From assembly GCA_017646225.1 (NCBI GenBank), contig JAGCMZ010000261.1, forward strand, positions 1-7,951: 7,951 nt of DNA, read 5' to 3'. This DNA is from Paludibacteraceae bacterium (GTDB lineage Bacteria; Bacteroidota; Bacteroidia; Bacteroidales; Paludibacteraceae). Both the position numbers and the translations under genes were made by a program. Within the stretch, counting starts at the first letter, position 1; every line of letters starts with the position of its first letter. The notes beneath the pieces are model-generated. The model ran no database searches and was not told the origin of the DNA. It saw nothing but the letters and a program-made list of their open reading frames with translations. Positions 1 through 7,024 of the stretch are shown piece by piece.

Positions 1-308
1 ATAGCACGTGCGCCATAGAAATAGTGCATTTCACGGTCGCGTGTGTTAAGGGTTTTAAGCATGTGCATGATTTGTGCACGCAAAGGAGCCATACCGGCAC
101 CACCACCTACCCAAATCATTTCGCGTTTGCTGTCAAATTCTGGATGGAAGTCGCCGTAAGGACCACTCATAATTACTTTATCGCCAGGTTTTAGCGAGAA
201 AATATAGGTAGACGCAATACCGCAAGGAACATCCATAAAGCCAGGACCTTGGTCTTTTGGTTTGAATGGAGGAGTTGCGATACGTAAAGTAAGGGTGATG
301 ATATCACC
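1..308 (-). pseudogene. nqrF: nqrF continuation: NADH/FAD-domain part beyond the in-frame stop, runs off the left edge
   Basis: Reading the minus strand in the nqrF frame past the TAA gives 102 uninterrupted codons to the window edge. They start GDIITLTLRIATPPFKPKDQ, then SSYIFSLKPGDK-like STYIFSLKPGDK, GPYGDFHPEF, the NADH-binding GGGAGMAPLR, and HYFYGARA at the edge. These are the expected motifs of the ferredoxin-NADP reductase-like half of NqrF, in order and with no frameshift. About 90 further residues would lie outside the window. The strong conservation after the stop shows no decay, so the lesion is recent or an artefact. No independent start signal was seen; the first downstream Met codon (234-236) lies inside the conserved domain. 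Confidence 0.85.
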
Positions 309-989
309 TTAGTCTGGATAGTTAGCCATTGAGTACGCACGAATGGTAGGCTCGGTATTATTTTGTTTTAGGTTGAACAAACCGAAGTTTTCCCAAGCAG
401 GAACGTACAAATCGCCAATTAACGAACGATCGAAATCTGCGTAGTTAAGGTCGTATTCAGGGATAACGATTTGTGCATACGAACCAGGGATAAAGTCCAT
501 GTGTTCGCCTGCAGGCAATTTAACCTTGAATTCTTTGATAAAGGTAGCCACGTTGCGGTTCGAAATAACTTCGCATTCCCATTCTTTTACACCTAGTACT
601 GATTCGGGTACTTTAACGCTCATATCGCCTTTCACTTTCACTTGGCAACCCAAGCGCCAGTTGTCTTTGATTTGTTTACGGCTAAAGTGAACGGTTTCGG
701 TAGGAAGAATTTCGCCACCACCTTCGGGAACTTGGCAACGGCATTGACCGCAAGAACCTTTACCACCACATGCAGAAGGCAAGAAAACACCTTCTACTGC
801 CATGGTACCCAAAAGAGTACCACCAGAAGCTACTTCCATGGTTTTTTCGCCGTTAAGGGTTACCTTAACTGCACCTGAAGGAGACAAATAACGTTTGGCC
901 ACCAACAGTACGATTACCATTACAAGGATACTAACAAGGAATACAGCAATACTGATTCCTATCATTGTCATATTGATTGCTAATAACAT
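309..989 (-). CDS. nqrF: NqrF, Na+-translocating NADH:quinone reductase subunit F, N-terminal 226 residues, cut by a premature stop
   Basis: NqrF is the NADH-oxidising subunit of the Na+-pumping NADH:quinone reductase; its FAD and 2Fe-2S cluster pass electrons into the membrane part. One N-terminal membrane helix (about residues 8-30) is followed by a plant-type ferredoxin domain with cysteines C74, C80, C83 and C115, then the start of the FAD domain ending in RAYSMANYPD (217-226). Translation then meets TAA at 309-311. The family is normally a little over 400 residues, and the missing part is present in the same frame just downstream. The start is supported by AAAGGA (998-1003) eight bases before ATG. 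It is the last nqr gene seen, 15 bases after nqrE. As read, the product lacks the NADH-binding domain and could not oxidise NADH. The gene identity is secure; whether the stop is real is not. Confidence 0.93.
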   Translation of the reverse strand: MLLAINMTMIGISIAVFLVSILVMVIVLLVAKRYLSPSGAVKVTLNGEKTMEVASGGTLLGTMAVEGVFLPSACGGKGSCGQCRCQVPEGGGEILPTETVHFSRKQIKDNWRLGCQVKVKGDMSVKVPESVLGVKEWECEVISNRNVATFIKEFKVKLPAGEHMDFIPGSYAQIVIPEYDLNYADFDRSLIGDLYVPAWENFGLFNLKQNNTEPTIRAYSMANYPD

Positions 990-997
990 AGTTACTG

Positions 998-1003
998 TCC
1001 TTT
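998..1003 (-). promoter_or_regulatory. Shine-Dalgarno site of nqrF
   Basis: AAAGGA on the minus strand, eight bases before the nqrF ATG and just after the nqrE stop. It fixes the start at 989 rather than the in-frame Met codons at residues 7 and 9. Confidence 0.55.
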
Positions 1004-1004
1004 C

Positions 1005-1604
1005 TTAAATTTTTAAACCAGAGAAACACATAAATGCTAAAGCCATTAAACCTACGGTAATAAAGGTAATACCCAAACCACGCAAAGGTTTTGGAACGTC
1101 GCTATACGCCATTTTTTCGCGAATAGCAGCCAAGCATACAATGGCAATTAACCAACCAATACCCGAGCCAAGGGCGTAAACAGAAGCTTCACCTACGTTC
1201 ACAAACTCGCGTTGTTGCATAAACAAGCAAGCACCCATGATGGCGCAGTTTACAGCAATAAGAGGCAAGAAAATACCCAACGAAGCATATAGCGATGGAG
1301 AGAAGCGTTCAACAATCATTTCTACTAACTGAACAATGGCTGCAATGATAGCGATGAACAAGATAAAGCTCAAGAAACTCAAATCTACTCCCTCTACCAA
1401 CACATTGGCTTTAAGTACATAGTTTTCTAACAAGTAGTTTACGGGAACGGTAATAAGCAATACGAAAATAACCGCAATACCTAAACCAAATGCCGTTTTC
1501 ACATTCTTCGATACAGCCAAATAAGAGCACATACCCAAGAAATAGGCAAAAATCATGTTGTCGACAAAAATCGACTTAACAAATAAACTTAATAAATTTT
1601 CCAT
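1005..1604 (-). CDS. nqrE: NqrE, Na+-translocating NADH:quinone reductase subunit E
   Basis: An integral membrane subunit of Nqr that pairs with its homologue NqrD and holds the intramembrane iron centre between the 2Fe-2S cluster of NqrF and the FMN of NqrC. The protein has 199 residues, the usual size, and six hydrophobic stretches. The iron-ligand cysteines sit at C26 ([10 protein letters not shown]) and C120 ([10 protein letters not shown]), the same numbers as in the Vibrio protein. It starts [19 protein letters not shown], typical for NqrE. It lies 22 bases after nqrD and 15 before nqrF. The leader before ATG shows no Shine-Dalgarno site. RnfA is the homologue in Rnf complexes, but the presence of nqrA and nqrF next door settles the assignment. 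Confidence 0.97.
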   Translation of the reverse strand: MENLLSLFVKSIFVDNMIFAYFLGMCSYLAVSKNVKTAFGLGIAVIFVLLITVPVNYLLENYVLKANVLVEGVDLSFLSFILFIAIIAAIVQLVEMIVERFSPSLYASLGIFLPLIAVNCAIMGACLFMQQREFVNVGEASVYALGSGIGWLIAIVCLAAIREKMAYSDVPKPLRGLGITFITVGLMALAFMCFSGLKI

Positions 1605-1626
1605 GATGATTCTGTATTATGGGTCA

Positions 1627-2253
1627 TTAATCGTTTAACTCAGGGTTTTTAGCACGTTGGTACCAAATAATGCAACCCAACAAAACAAGGGCCATAGGAG
1701 GCATCAACATCAAACCGTTGTTCATATAACCAAAGTCATATACGCAGTCAGGAATTACTTTAAAACCTAACAAGGTTCCAGCGCTGAACAATTCGCGCAC
1801 AAAAGCAACTACTACCAAGATAGAAGCGTAACCAAAACCGTTGCCCAAACCGTCAAGGAATGAAGACCAAGGTCCGTTAGCCATAGCAAATGCTTCCAAA
1901 CGACCCATTAGGATACAGTTGGTAATAATAAGACCCACGTATACCGATAGTTGTACACTCACATCGTATGCAAACGCTTTTAAGCATTCACTAACGATGG
2001 TTACAAGCGCTGCCACCACTACCAATTGTACGATAATACGAATACGGTTAGGAATGGTATTGCGCAACAACGAAATCACTAAGTTAGCCATTGCTACAAT
2101 AATGGTTACCGAAATACCCATTACCAAAGCGGGCTCTAATTTAACGGTTACCGCCAATGCCGAGCAAATACCCAACACTTGCATGGTAACTGGGTTGTTT
2201 TTCCATAGCGGAGACAAGAATGCTTCGCGATTTTCTTTTGAAAATAAGCTCAT
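1627..2253 (-). CDS. nqrD: NqrD, Na+-translocating NADH:quinone reductase subunit D
   Basis: A membrane subunit homologous to NqrE; the two form an inverted pair around the intramembrane iron centre on the electron path of the sodium pump. It has 208 residues and about six membrane segments. C30 (QVLGICSALA) and C113 (ITNCILMGR) correspond to the metal-ligand cysteines known from Vibrio NqrD. The short hydrophilic N-terminus with PLWKNNPVTMQVLG is family-typical. The start is well fixed by AAGGAGGG seven bases upstream, which overlaps the nqrC stop codon, so translation of nqrC and nqrD is probably coupled. The gap to nqrC is 13 bases. RnfE is the Rnf homologue; the operon context argues for Nqr. 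Confidence 0.97.
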   Translation of the reverse strand: MSLFSKENREAFLSPLWKNNPVTMQVLGICSALAVTVKLEPALVMGISVTIIVAMANLVISLLRNTIPNRIRIIVQLVVVAALVTIVSECLKAFAYDVSVQLSVYVGLIITNCILMGRLEAFAMANGPWSSFLDGLGNGFGYASILVVVAFVRELFSAGTLLGFKVIPDCVYDFGYMNNGLMLMPPMALVLLGCIIWYQRAKNPELND

Positions 2254-2260
2254 AATCTAT

Positions 2261-2268
2261 CCCTCCTT
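2261..2268 (-). promoter_or_regulatory. Strong Shine-Dalgarno site of nqrD overlapping the nqrC stop
   Basis: On the minus strand the nqrC stop runs straight into it as TAAGGAGGG, with seven bases from AAGGAGGG to the nqrD ATG. This is the strongest ribosome binding site in the window, in a phylum where such sites are usually weak. It suggests termination-linked reinitiation from nqrC to nqrD. Confidence 0.7.
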
Positions 2269-2962
2269 ATTGTTTTAAAAAGTTAACATATTGACCTAAA
2301 CTGCTTTGCAACATAGCATCTACACCTTGTGAGGTAATTGTACCACCCGAAATACCGTTAACATAATCGCGGGTTTCGTCAATTTTACCGGGTTTTACAA
2401 TGGCGATAGAAGTAAATTCACCATCGCGTGTAATGTGTTTAGGAGTAGCAGTAAATTGATTTACAAATGCTGCCGAGGTAATTTCGGCACCCAAACCTGG
2501 AGTTTCGCCTGCATGCGAGAAATAAACACCATATACGGTAGATTTATCGTCGTTCAAGGCAACATAACCCCAAATTGGTCCCCATAGACCTGCACCGTAA
2601 ACGGGCAATACGTATTTGGTTGCACCTTCAATTTGACAAACAAACAAAGGCAAGTTACGTTCTTCCAATGATTTCGCATTTTCTACTTTAGAATCGACAT
2701 CAAAAGCACCTGTTTCTGCTTTTACAGAACCGTCTGCTGCAAGAATTTCTTCTTTCAACACAATTTTGCTGTACAAGTCGGCAACATCAGCACCTTTGGT
2801 TTCTACGTTCAAAGACGAAAGAATTTGTTTTTTCTTGTCCAATGCTACGTTTTCGTTTTGTTTATCTTTTAGCGAAGAAGAAACAAAAGCAAGCAAGAAA
2901 GCCACGATAATAACCATGACCGATGCATATACAATGGTATAAGTATTACTGTTAGTATTCAT
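2267..2962 (-). CDS. nqrC: NqrC, Na+-translocating NADH:quinone reductase subunit C (covalent FMN)
   Basis: NqrC carries one of the two covalently bound FMNs of the sodium pump and relays electrons towards NqrB. The protein has 231 residues: one N-terminal membrane helix (about 10-28), then an FMN-binding domain on the outer face of the inner membrane. The flavin attachment motif is SGGTITS near the C-terminus, with Thr208 as the predicted phosphoester site. LWGPIWGYVAL and HAGETPGLGAEI are further family landmarks. FMN loading requires an ApbE flavin transferase, which is not in this window. The gene starts 11 bases after nqrB, with an AT-rich leader and no Shine-Dalgarno site. RnfG is the related Rnf protein; context favours Nqr. 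Confidence 0.97.
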   Translation of the reverse strand: MNTNSNTYTIVYASVMVIIVAFLLAFVSSSLKDKQNENVALDKKKQILSSLNVETKGADVADLYSKIVLKEEILAADGSVKAETGAFDVDSKVENAKSLEERNLPLFVCQIEGATKYVLPVYGAGLWGPIWGYVALNDDKSTVYGVYFSHAGETPGLGAEITSAAFVNQFTATPKHITRDGEFTSIAIVKPGKIDETRDYVNGISGGTITSQGVDAMLQSSLGQYVNFLKQ

Positions 2963-2973
2963 GGTATTATTAT

Positions 2974-4188
2974 TTAAGAGTTAATAGCTTTAGTTGCACG
3001 TTTAGCACGTTTAGAAATATTGCGTTGTACTACCAAGTAGTCGAACAAAGGTGCAAATACGTTACCAAACAAGATAGCAAGCATCATACCTTCTGGATAA
3101 CCAGGGTTAAGTACACGAATGATGATGGCCAAAGCACCAATCAAACAGCCGTACATCCATTTACCAGCTTCGGTACGAGCCGAGGTAACAGGGTCGGTTG
3201 CCATAAATACAGCACCAAATGCAAAACCACCCAAAATTAAGTGATAGTACCAAGGAAGTGCTGCAGCAGCTGTATCAGGACCAACTGCATTGAAGATCCA
3301 TGCCATTAAAGCACCACTACCAAAGATAGACAACATAATTTTCCAGCTTGCAATGCGAGTAGCCAACAAAATGATAGCGCCCAATGCGATAGCAATGATG
3401 CTGGTTTCACCAATAGAACCTGGAATCAAACCAATAATGGCATCCATTACGGTAGAAGGTTCGCCTACAGCATTTACCAAAGTAGTTTGTGTAGTAGGAG
3501 ACACGGCAACTTGACCCAATGGAGTTGCACCAGTAAAGGTATCAACCACAGTTCCTTCGCCCAAACCTAAAATACCGTCTTTAGCAATCCAAACGCTATC
3601 GCCCGACATTTTAGAAGGATACGAGAAGAACAAGAACATACGGGTTACGATGGCCACGTTAAAGATGTTCATACCGGTACCACCAAAAATTTCTTTTGCA
3701 AAGATTACAGCAAAAGCAGTTGCAAGGGCTAGCATCCACAATGGGCAGTCGATAGGAATAATCATAGGGATGATGATACCCGACACCAAGAAACCTTCGT
3801 GAATTTCTTCGCCTTTAAATTGCGCTACGGTAAATTCGATACCCAAACCTACCAAGTACGACACAATAATTTTGGGCAATACTGCCAACAAACCATACGC
3901 AAAGACACTCCAGAAACAAGTTTCTGCTAATTGACCAATGGCTAAATAGTGTTGATAACCAACATTGTACATACCAAATAGCAAGGCAGGGATCAAAGCA
4001 ATCACCACCATAATCATGATGCGTTTAGAGTCGTTCGCATCGTGAATATGAGCACCCGATTTAGAGGTTGTATTTGGCACAAACAAGAAAGTTTCAAATC
4101 CGTCGAATACCGAGCGGAACATCGATAATTTACCGCCTTCAGAGAAGGTAGGTTTAATCTTATCGAGCAAATTTCTTAAAGCATTCAT
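2974..4188 (-). CDS. nqrB: NqrB, Na+-translocating NADH:quinone reductase subunit B (covalent FMN, riboflavin/quinone site)
   Basis: The largest membrane subunit of Nqr; it holds a covalent FMN and riboflavin and is thought to contain the Na+ path and quinone contact. It has 404 residues, a hydrophilic N-terminus (about 1-55), and many hydrophobic helices from about 57 to the end. The FMN attachment motif is DTFTGATPLG, with Thr222 as the predicted site. PMIIPIDCPLWM (about 141-152) and KEIFGGTGMNIFNVA (about 165-179) are conserved family stretches, and FMATDPVTS near the C-terminus is also typical. It begins 24 bases after nqrA, with no Shine-Dalgarno site. RnfD is the Rnf homologue but is shorter at the N-terminus. 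Confidence 0.98.
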   Translation of the reverse strand: MNALRNLLDKIKPTFSEGGKLSMFRSVFDGFETFLFVPNTTSKSGAHIHDANDSKRIMIMVVIALIPALLFGMYNVGYQHYLAIGQLAETCFWSVFAYGLLAVLPKIIVSYLVGLGIEFTVAQFKGEEIHEGFLVSGIIIPMIIPIDCPLWMLALATAFAVIFAKEIFGGTGMNIFNVAIVTRMFLFFSYPSKMSGDSVWIAKDGILGLGEGTVVDTFTGATPLGQVAVSPTTQTTLVNAVGEPSTVMDAIIGLIPGSIGETSIIAIALGAIILLATRIASWKIMLSIFGSGALMAWIFNAVGPDTAAAALPWYYHLILGGFAFGAVFMATDPVTSARTEAGKWMYGCLIGALAIIIRVLNPGYPEGMMLAILFGNVFAPLFDYLVVQRNISKRAKRATKAINS

Positions 4189-4212
4189 TATTTGTTGTTT
4201 ATAGTTTTCTGA

Positions 4213-5565
4213 TTAACACATTTCTTTTCTCAATAGATCTAAGCCTTTGCGTACAATTTTTTGCAATTCCATTTTAGAAGAGCAAACAAATTCAGCAGCA
4301 GCAAAGTCTTCGGGTGCTACTTCGTAAATACCCAAAGCTTCCATTTTATCGATATCGCCAGCAATAATTGCTTTGATAAGGAATTCAGGGTAAATATCCA
4401 TAGGGAATACTTTGTCGTACTCGCCCGACATAATCATGTGACGTTCGCCACCCAATACACGTGTATCGAAGTGGAAGGTCATGCGTTTGCGCAAGCAAGA
4501 ACACATACCCGACAAGAACGAACCACTTACACTGAACATTTTGAAACGAGGCATGATCCAACCCAACATTTCGTGTACGTCATCGCCTTCGGGAAGAACG
4601 GTAACTTGCGAAACCAATGGATTTAACCATGATTGCTCAGAAGTTTGAGTACCAGACAATGGGTTACCAGCAATGATGCGCGATGCAACACCTTTACTAA
4701 TGTTAGCATGAGCTAAAGCTGCAACAGGAGAACCCATGATTACTTTGTAGTAAGAAGGTTTCACTACATTTTCGCCTACCAACGCAACGGTTTTTGAAAA
4801 ATCTAGTTTACCTTTTAATATATAGCGGCCCATAATTACCACTTCTTGTGGAGTTACGGTCCAAACAATTTCGCCACGGTTAATAGGAGCAACCTTGTTA
4901 ATTTGAACACCTACGTTACTTGCAGGATAATCGCCTTCAAAACAAGTTACCTCAGCACCTTGCAAACCATTTGCCCATGTAGCATTTTTATCAACACCTA
5001 CGTAAACAGGAGCGATTTTTGCCAACACGTTGATAGCTGCTTGGAAATTGGCTGTTTCTTGCGATAGAATAAAATTCATATCGGGAGCCAATGGAGCATT
5101 ATCGAAAGCCGAAATAAAAATAGCGCGGGGGCTATCGGTAGGGTTAGCTACTACATCGTAAGGACGTTGTTTGAAGAAAGCAAACATACCTGCATCTGAC
5201 AAACCTGCTTTGATTTCTTCTACAGATCCTGCCCAGTTTACAGCGGGCAATGATGCTTGGGTAGCTTGATTGTCGTTTTCTACAACAATGTCTAAAATTT
5301 TACGACGTTCGCCTCGGTTAATGGCCGATACAACACCACTAACAGGAGAAACTACTTTAAAGCTTGGATTCTTCTTGTCTACAAACAAAACAGAACCAAT
5401 TTCGACTTTATCGCCTACTTTGGCAATGGGTTTGGGGGTCATGCCATAAAAATCATCGGGGTTAAATCCAATGAATTTGGCTTGCGACGCCTGTCCGTAT
5501 TCTTTGGCAGCTACGCCGGCCATACGGATGTCGATACCCTTCTTTGTTTTGATTACTTTAGCCAT
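4213..5565 (-). CDS. nqrA: NqrA, Na+-translocating NADH:quinone reductase subunit A
   Basis: First gene of the nqr operon. NqrA is a cytoplasmic-side subunit bound to NqrB; it has been implicated in quinone binding and has no membrane helix. The protein has 450 residues, the usual length. The N-terminus (KTKKGIDIRMAG, then KVGDKVEIGSVLFVDKK and SPVSGVVSAINRGERRKI at about 74-91) is the lipoyl-like barrel-sandwich domain. A conserved HFDTRVLGGERHMIMSGEYD stretch begins near residue 365, and the C-terminus is helical and charged. It is absent from Rnf systems, so it confirms Nqr. The ATG is preceded by an AT-rich leader without a Shine-Dalgarno site, about 40 bases after a Bacteroidota-type TATCTTTG promoter box. 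It is transcribed divergently from the Plug-domain gene. Confidence 0.97.
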   Translation of the reverse strand: MAKVIKTKKGIDIRMAGVAAKEYGQASQAKFIGFNPDDFYGMTPKPIAKVGDKVEIGSVLFVDKKNPSFKVVSPVSGVVSAINRGERRKILDIVVENDNQATQASLPAVNWAGSVEEIKAGLSDAGMFAFFKQRPYDVVANPTDSPRAIFISAFDNAPLAPDMNFILSQETANFQAAINVLAKIAPVYVGVDKNATWANGLQGAEVTCFEGDYPASNVGVQINKVAPINRGEIVWTVTPQEVVIMGRYILKGKLDFSKTVALVGENVVKPSYYKVIMGSPVAALAHANISKGVASRIIAGNPLSGTQTSEQSWLNPLVSQVTVLPEGDDVHEMLGWIMPRFKMFSVSGSFLSGMCSCLRKRMTFHFDTRVLGGERHMIMSGEYDKVFPMDIYPEFLIKAIIAGDIDKMEALGIYEVAPEDFAAAEFVCSSKMELQKIVRKGLDLLRKEMC

Positions 5566-5606
5566 ATAATAATGAAAATAGTATACTTCTATTGTAAAAT
5601 AGGGTA

Positions 5607-5614
5607 CAAAGATA
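5607..5614 (-). promoter_or_regulatory. Probable promoter (-7 box TATCTTTG) of the nqrABCDEF operon
   Basis: TATCTTTG on the minus strand matches the Bacteroidota -7 consensus TAnnTTTG. It lies 41 bases before the nqrA ATG, which gives a leader of roughly 35 bases. A weak -33 match, TTTC (5635-5638, consensus TTTG), stands 20 bases upstream and falls inside the 7-bp tandem repeat. It is inferred from consensus only. Confidence 0.55.
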
Positions 5615-5625
5615 CAAAAATAAAT

Positions 5626-5650
5626 GAGAATTGAGAAAGGAGAAAGGAGA
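5626..5650. repeat. Short tandem repeat, 7-bp unit, about 3.5 copies
   Basis: On the plus strand the units are GAGAATT, GAGAAAG, GAGAAAG and a partial GAGA, purine-only apart from the TT of the first unit. It sits just upstream of the nqrA -7 box and covers where its -33 element should be. No coding potential was seen. Confidence 0.65.
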
Positions 5651-5666
5651 TTTTTATTAACTTATT

Positions 5667-5722
5667 GACTAATCGGGGAATCGACTAATCGGTGAATCGA
5701 CTAAACGACTAAACGCCTAAAC
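5667..5722. repeat. Tandem array of seven 8-bp units (56 bp)
   Basis: Plus-strand units in order: GACTAATC, GGGGAATC, GACTAATC, GGTGAATC, GACTAAAC, GACTAAAC, GCCTAAAC. The first four also read as two 16-bp copies with one mismatch. The pattern is G-nn-(T/G)-AA-(T/A)-C throughout. The array fills most of the space between the divergent promoters and ends 11 bases before the -7 box of the plus-strand gene, covering its expected -33 region. Confidence 0.75.
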
Positions 5723-5733
5723 AAAAAAAGTAT

Positions 5734-5741
5734 TATCTTTG
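5734..5741 (+). promoter_or_regulatory. Probable promoter (-7 box TATCTTTG) of the Plug-domain gene
   Basis: TATCTTTG is identical to the box before nqrA and matches TAnnTTTG. It ends only four bases before the ATG at 5746, so transcription would begin at or within a few bases of the start codon, giving a leaderless or nearly leaderless message. No clear -33 TTTG was found; the tandem 8-bp array occupies that place. Confidence 0.5.
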
Positions 5742-5745
5742 CAGC

Positions 5746-7017
5746 ATGAATTGGCAAAAAACAATACTTGTTTTGGTTAGTTTGGCATGGGCTCTTTTGG
5801 GGCATGCGCAATACACCACACGTTCTTGGGGCAACAACATCAAGAGCGTGCAGATTGCCAATTATGCAAAAACACCCCTCTACCCCATTGTCACCTTGGG
5901 CGAAGAAGAATGGGTAACCTTATCGTTCGATGATTTAAACAGCGAGGCAGCTACCTACTCGTATCGTATTACCCACTGCACGGCCAATTGGCAAAAATCG
6001 GCCGTTCAAGAAAGCGAATACATGGACGGATTTACCACGAATTACATTGACGAGGTAAGCACATCGAGCAATACGTATTTTACGTACGACCACTACGAAT
6101 TACAAATTCCCAACGACAATTGGCGTTTTAAAATTAGCGGAAACTACGTAATTGAGGTATTTAAGGACAACGACCAAAACAACCCCGTTGTTACGGCTTG
6201 TTTTTCTGTTGTAGAACCTAAAGTGGGTATCCATGGCGAAGCTTCGGCGCGCACCAATATTAGTTATCAAGGTAAATATCAGCAAGTTAATTTTAATGTA
6301 GACTACAGCGGATATACCATTAAAGACCCACACAATGAGATTATTGTTGTGGTGGAGCAAAACAGACGCCAAGACAACAAAGTGATGCTAAACACCCCCG
6401 ATTATTGGGAGAAAAATACGCTTCGTTACCAAAACAACAACCAACTAATTTTTGAAGCAGGCAACGAATACCGTACGTTCGACATTTCGTCGGAACGTGT
6501 TTTAAGCGACCGAGTAGAAAGTATTCAATATTTTGACCCTTACTTTCATGCTACGCTTTACCCCGACGAGTTTAGAAACAAAAAACAGTACGATTACATA
6601 GAAGATGTAAGTGGTAGATACATTGTGAACGTACAATTCTCGGATCAGCCCGAGGTGGACGGCGACTACTATTTTACCCATTTTACCCTTCCCGTTGACC
6701 AACCCTTTTGGGACAGCGACGTGTATCTGATAGGAGAACTAACTGGCAACCGACTCACCCCCGATGCCCGTATGCAATACAACCCCGAAAAGCAATGCTA
6801 CGAAAAAGTATTGCTATTGAAACAAGGCGGTTACAACTATCTTTATGTAACCGTACCCAAAGGCAAAAACCAAGCCACATTGGCCGCCATCGAGGGCAAT
6901 CTTTGGCAAACCGAAAACGAGTATGCCATTTACGTTTATCACCGACCATTTGGCAGCAAATACGACCGATTAATTGGTTTTACGACGCTTTGGGCTAACT
7001 CACCTTCTGCTTACTAA
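5746..7017 (+). CDS. Type IX secretion system Plug-domain protein (DUF5103 family)
   Basis: A secreted 423-residue protein of the Bacteroidota DUF5103 family, whose Flavobacterium member Plug closes the periplasmic mouth of the SprA translocon channel of the type IX secretion system. A signal peptide is clear: Lys5, a hydrophobic core at about 6-18, and probable cleavage after GHA at residue 21. The N-terminal beta domain carries LSFDDL (59-64), YSYRITHC (71-78), SEYMDGF (90-96), PNDNWRFKISGNY (122-134) and VVEPKV (155-160), all family landmarks. The rest (about 165-423) is the larger beta-rich second domain. No lipobox and no T9SS C-terminal sorting signal were seen, which fits a periplasmic partner rather than a cargo. 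The start is chosen because it is the only Met before the signal peptide. Family assignment is from recalled motifs. It could be a paralogue rather than the Plug itself. Confidence 0.85.
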   Translation: MNWQKTILVLVSLAWALLGHAQYTTRSWGNNIKSVQIANYAKTPLYPIVTLGEEEWVTLSFDDLNSEAATYSYRITHCTANWQKSAVQESEYMDGFTTNYIDEVSTSSNTYFTYDHYELQIPNDNWRFKISGNYVIEVFKDNDQNNPVVTACFSVVEPKVGIHGEASARTNISYQGKYQQVNFNVDYSGYTIKDPHNEIIVVVEQNRRQDNKVMLNTPDYWEKNTLRYQNNNQLIFEAGNEYRTFDISSERVLSDRVESIQYFDPYFHATLYPDEFRNKKQYDYIEDVSGRYIVNVQFSDQPEVDGDYYFTHFTLPVDQPFWDSDVYLIGELTGNRLTPDARMQYNPEKQCYEKVLLLKQGGYNYLYVTVPKGKNQATLAAIEGNLWQTENEYAIYVYHRPFGSKYDRLIGFTTLWANSPSAY

Positions 7018-7024
7018 ATTAACT

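Noticed and set aside
1..236. Downstream nqrF fragment as an independent gene starting at the ATG at 234-236
   Set aside because: The Met lies inside the conserved GFMDV stretch, the sequence upstream is coding sequence rather than a leader, and the fragment would lack the FAD motif. A nonsense mutation in one gene explains it better than two genes.
309..311. TAA as a recoded sense codon or programmed readthrough
   Set aside because: nqrA, nqrB, nqrC, nqrD, nqrE and both complete plus-strand genes all end at TAA, and no special structure was seen around the codon.
1841..2278. Plus-strand open frame opposite nqrD and the end of nqrC
   Set aside because: It lies antisense to well-conserved Nqr genes, with a composition typical of a shadow frame and no recognisable motif or start signal.
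4261..4626. Plus-strand open frame opposite the end of nqrA
   Set aside because: Antisense shadow of a conserved gene; no domain and no promoter of its own were seen.
1005..5565. Rnf complex rather than Nqr
   Set aside because: The operon has NqrA and the ferredoxin-FAD subunit NqrF in the A-B-C-D-E-F order; there is no RnfB- or RnfC-like ferredoxin gene.
5667..5722. CRISPR array
   Set aside because: The units are contiguous 8-mers with no spacers and no 24-40 base repeats, and no cas gene is present.
6708..6998. Arg-rich open frame inside the Plug-domain gene
   Set aside because: It is an out-of-frame overlap fully inside a gene with clear family motifs; the composition is that of a shadow frame.
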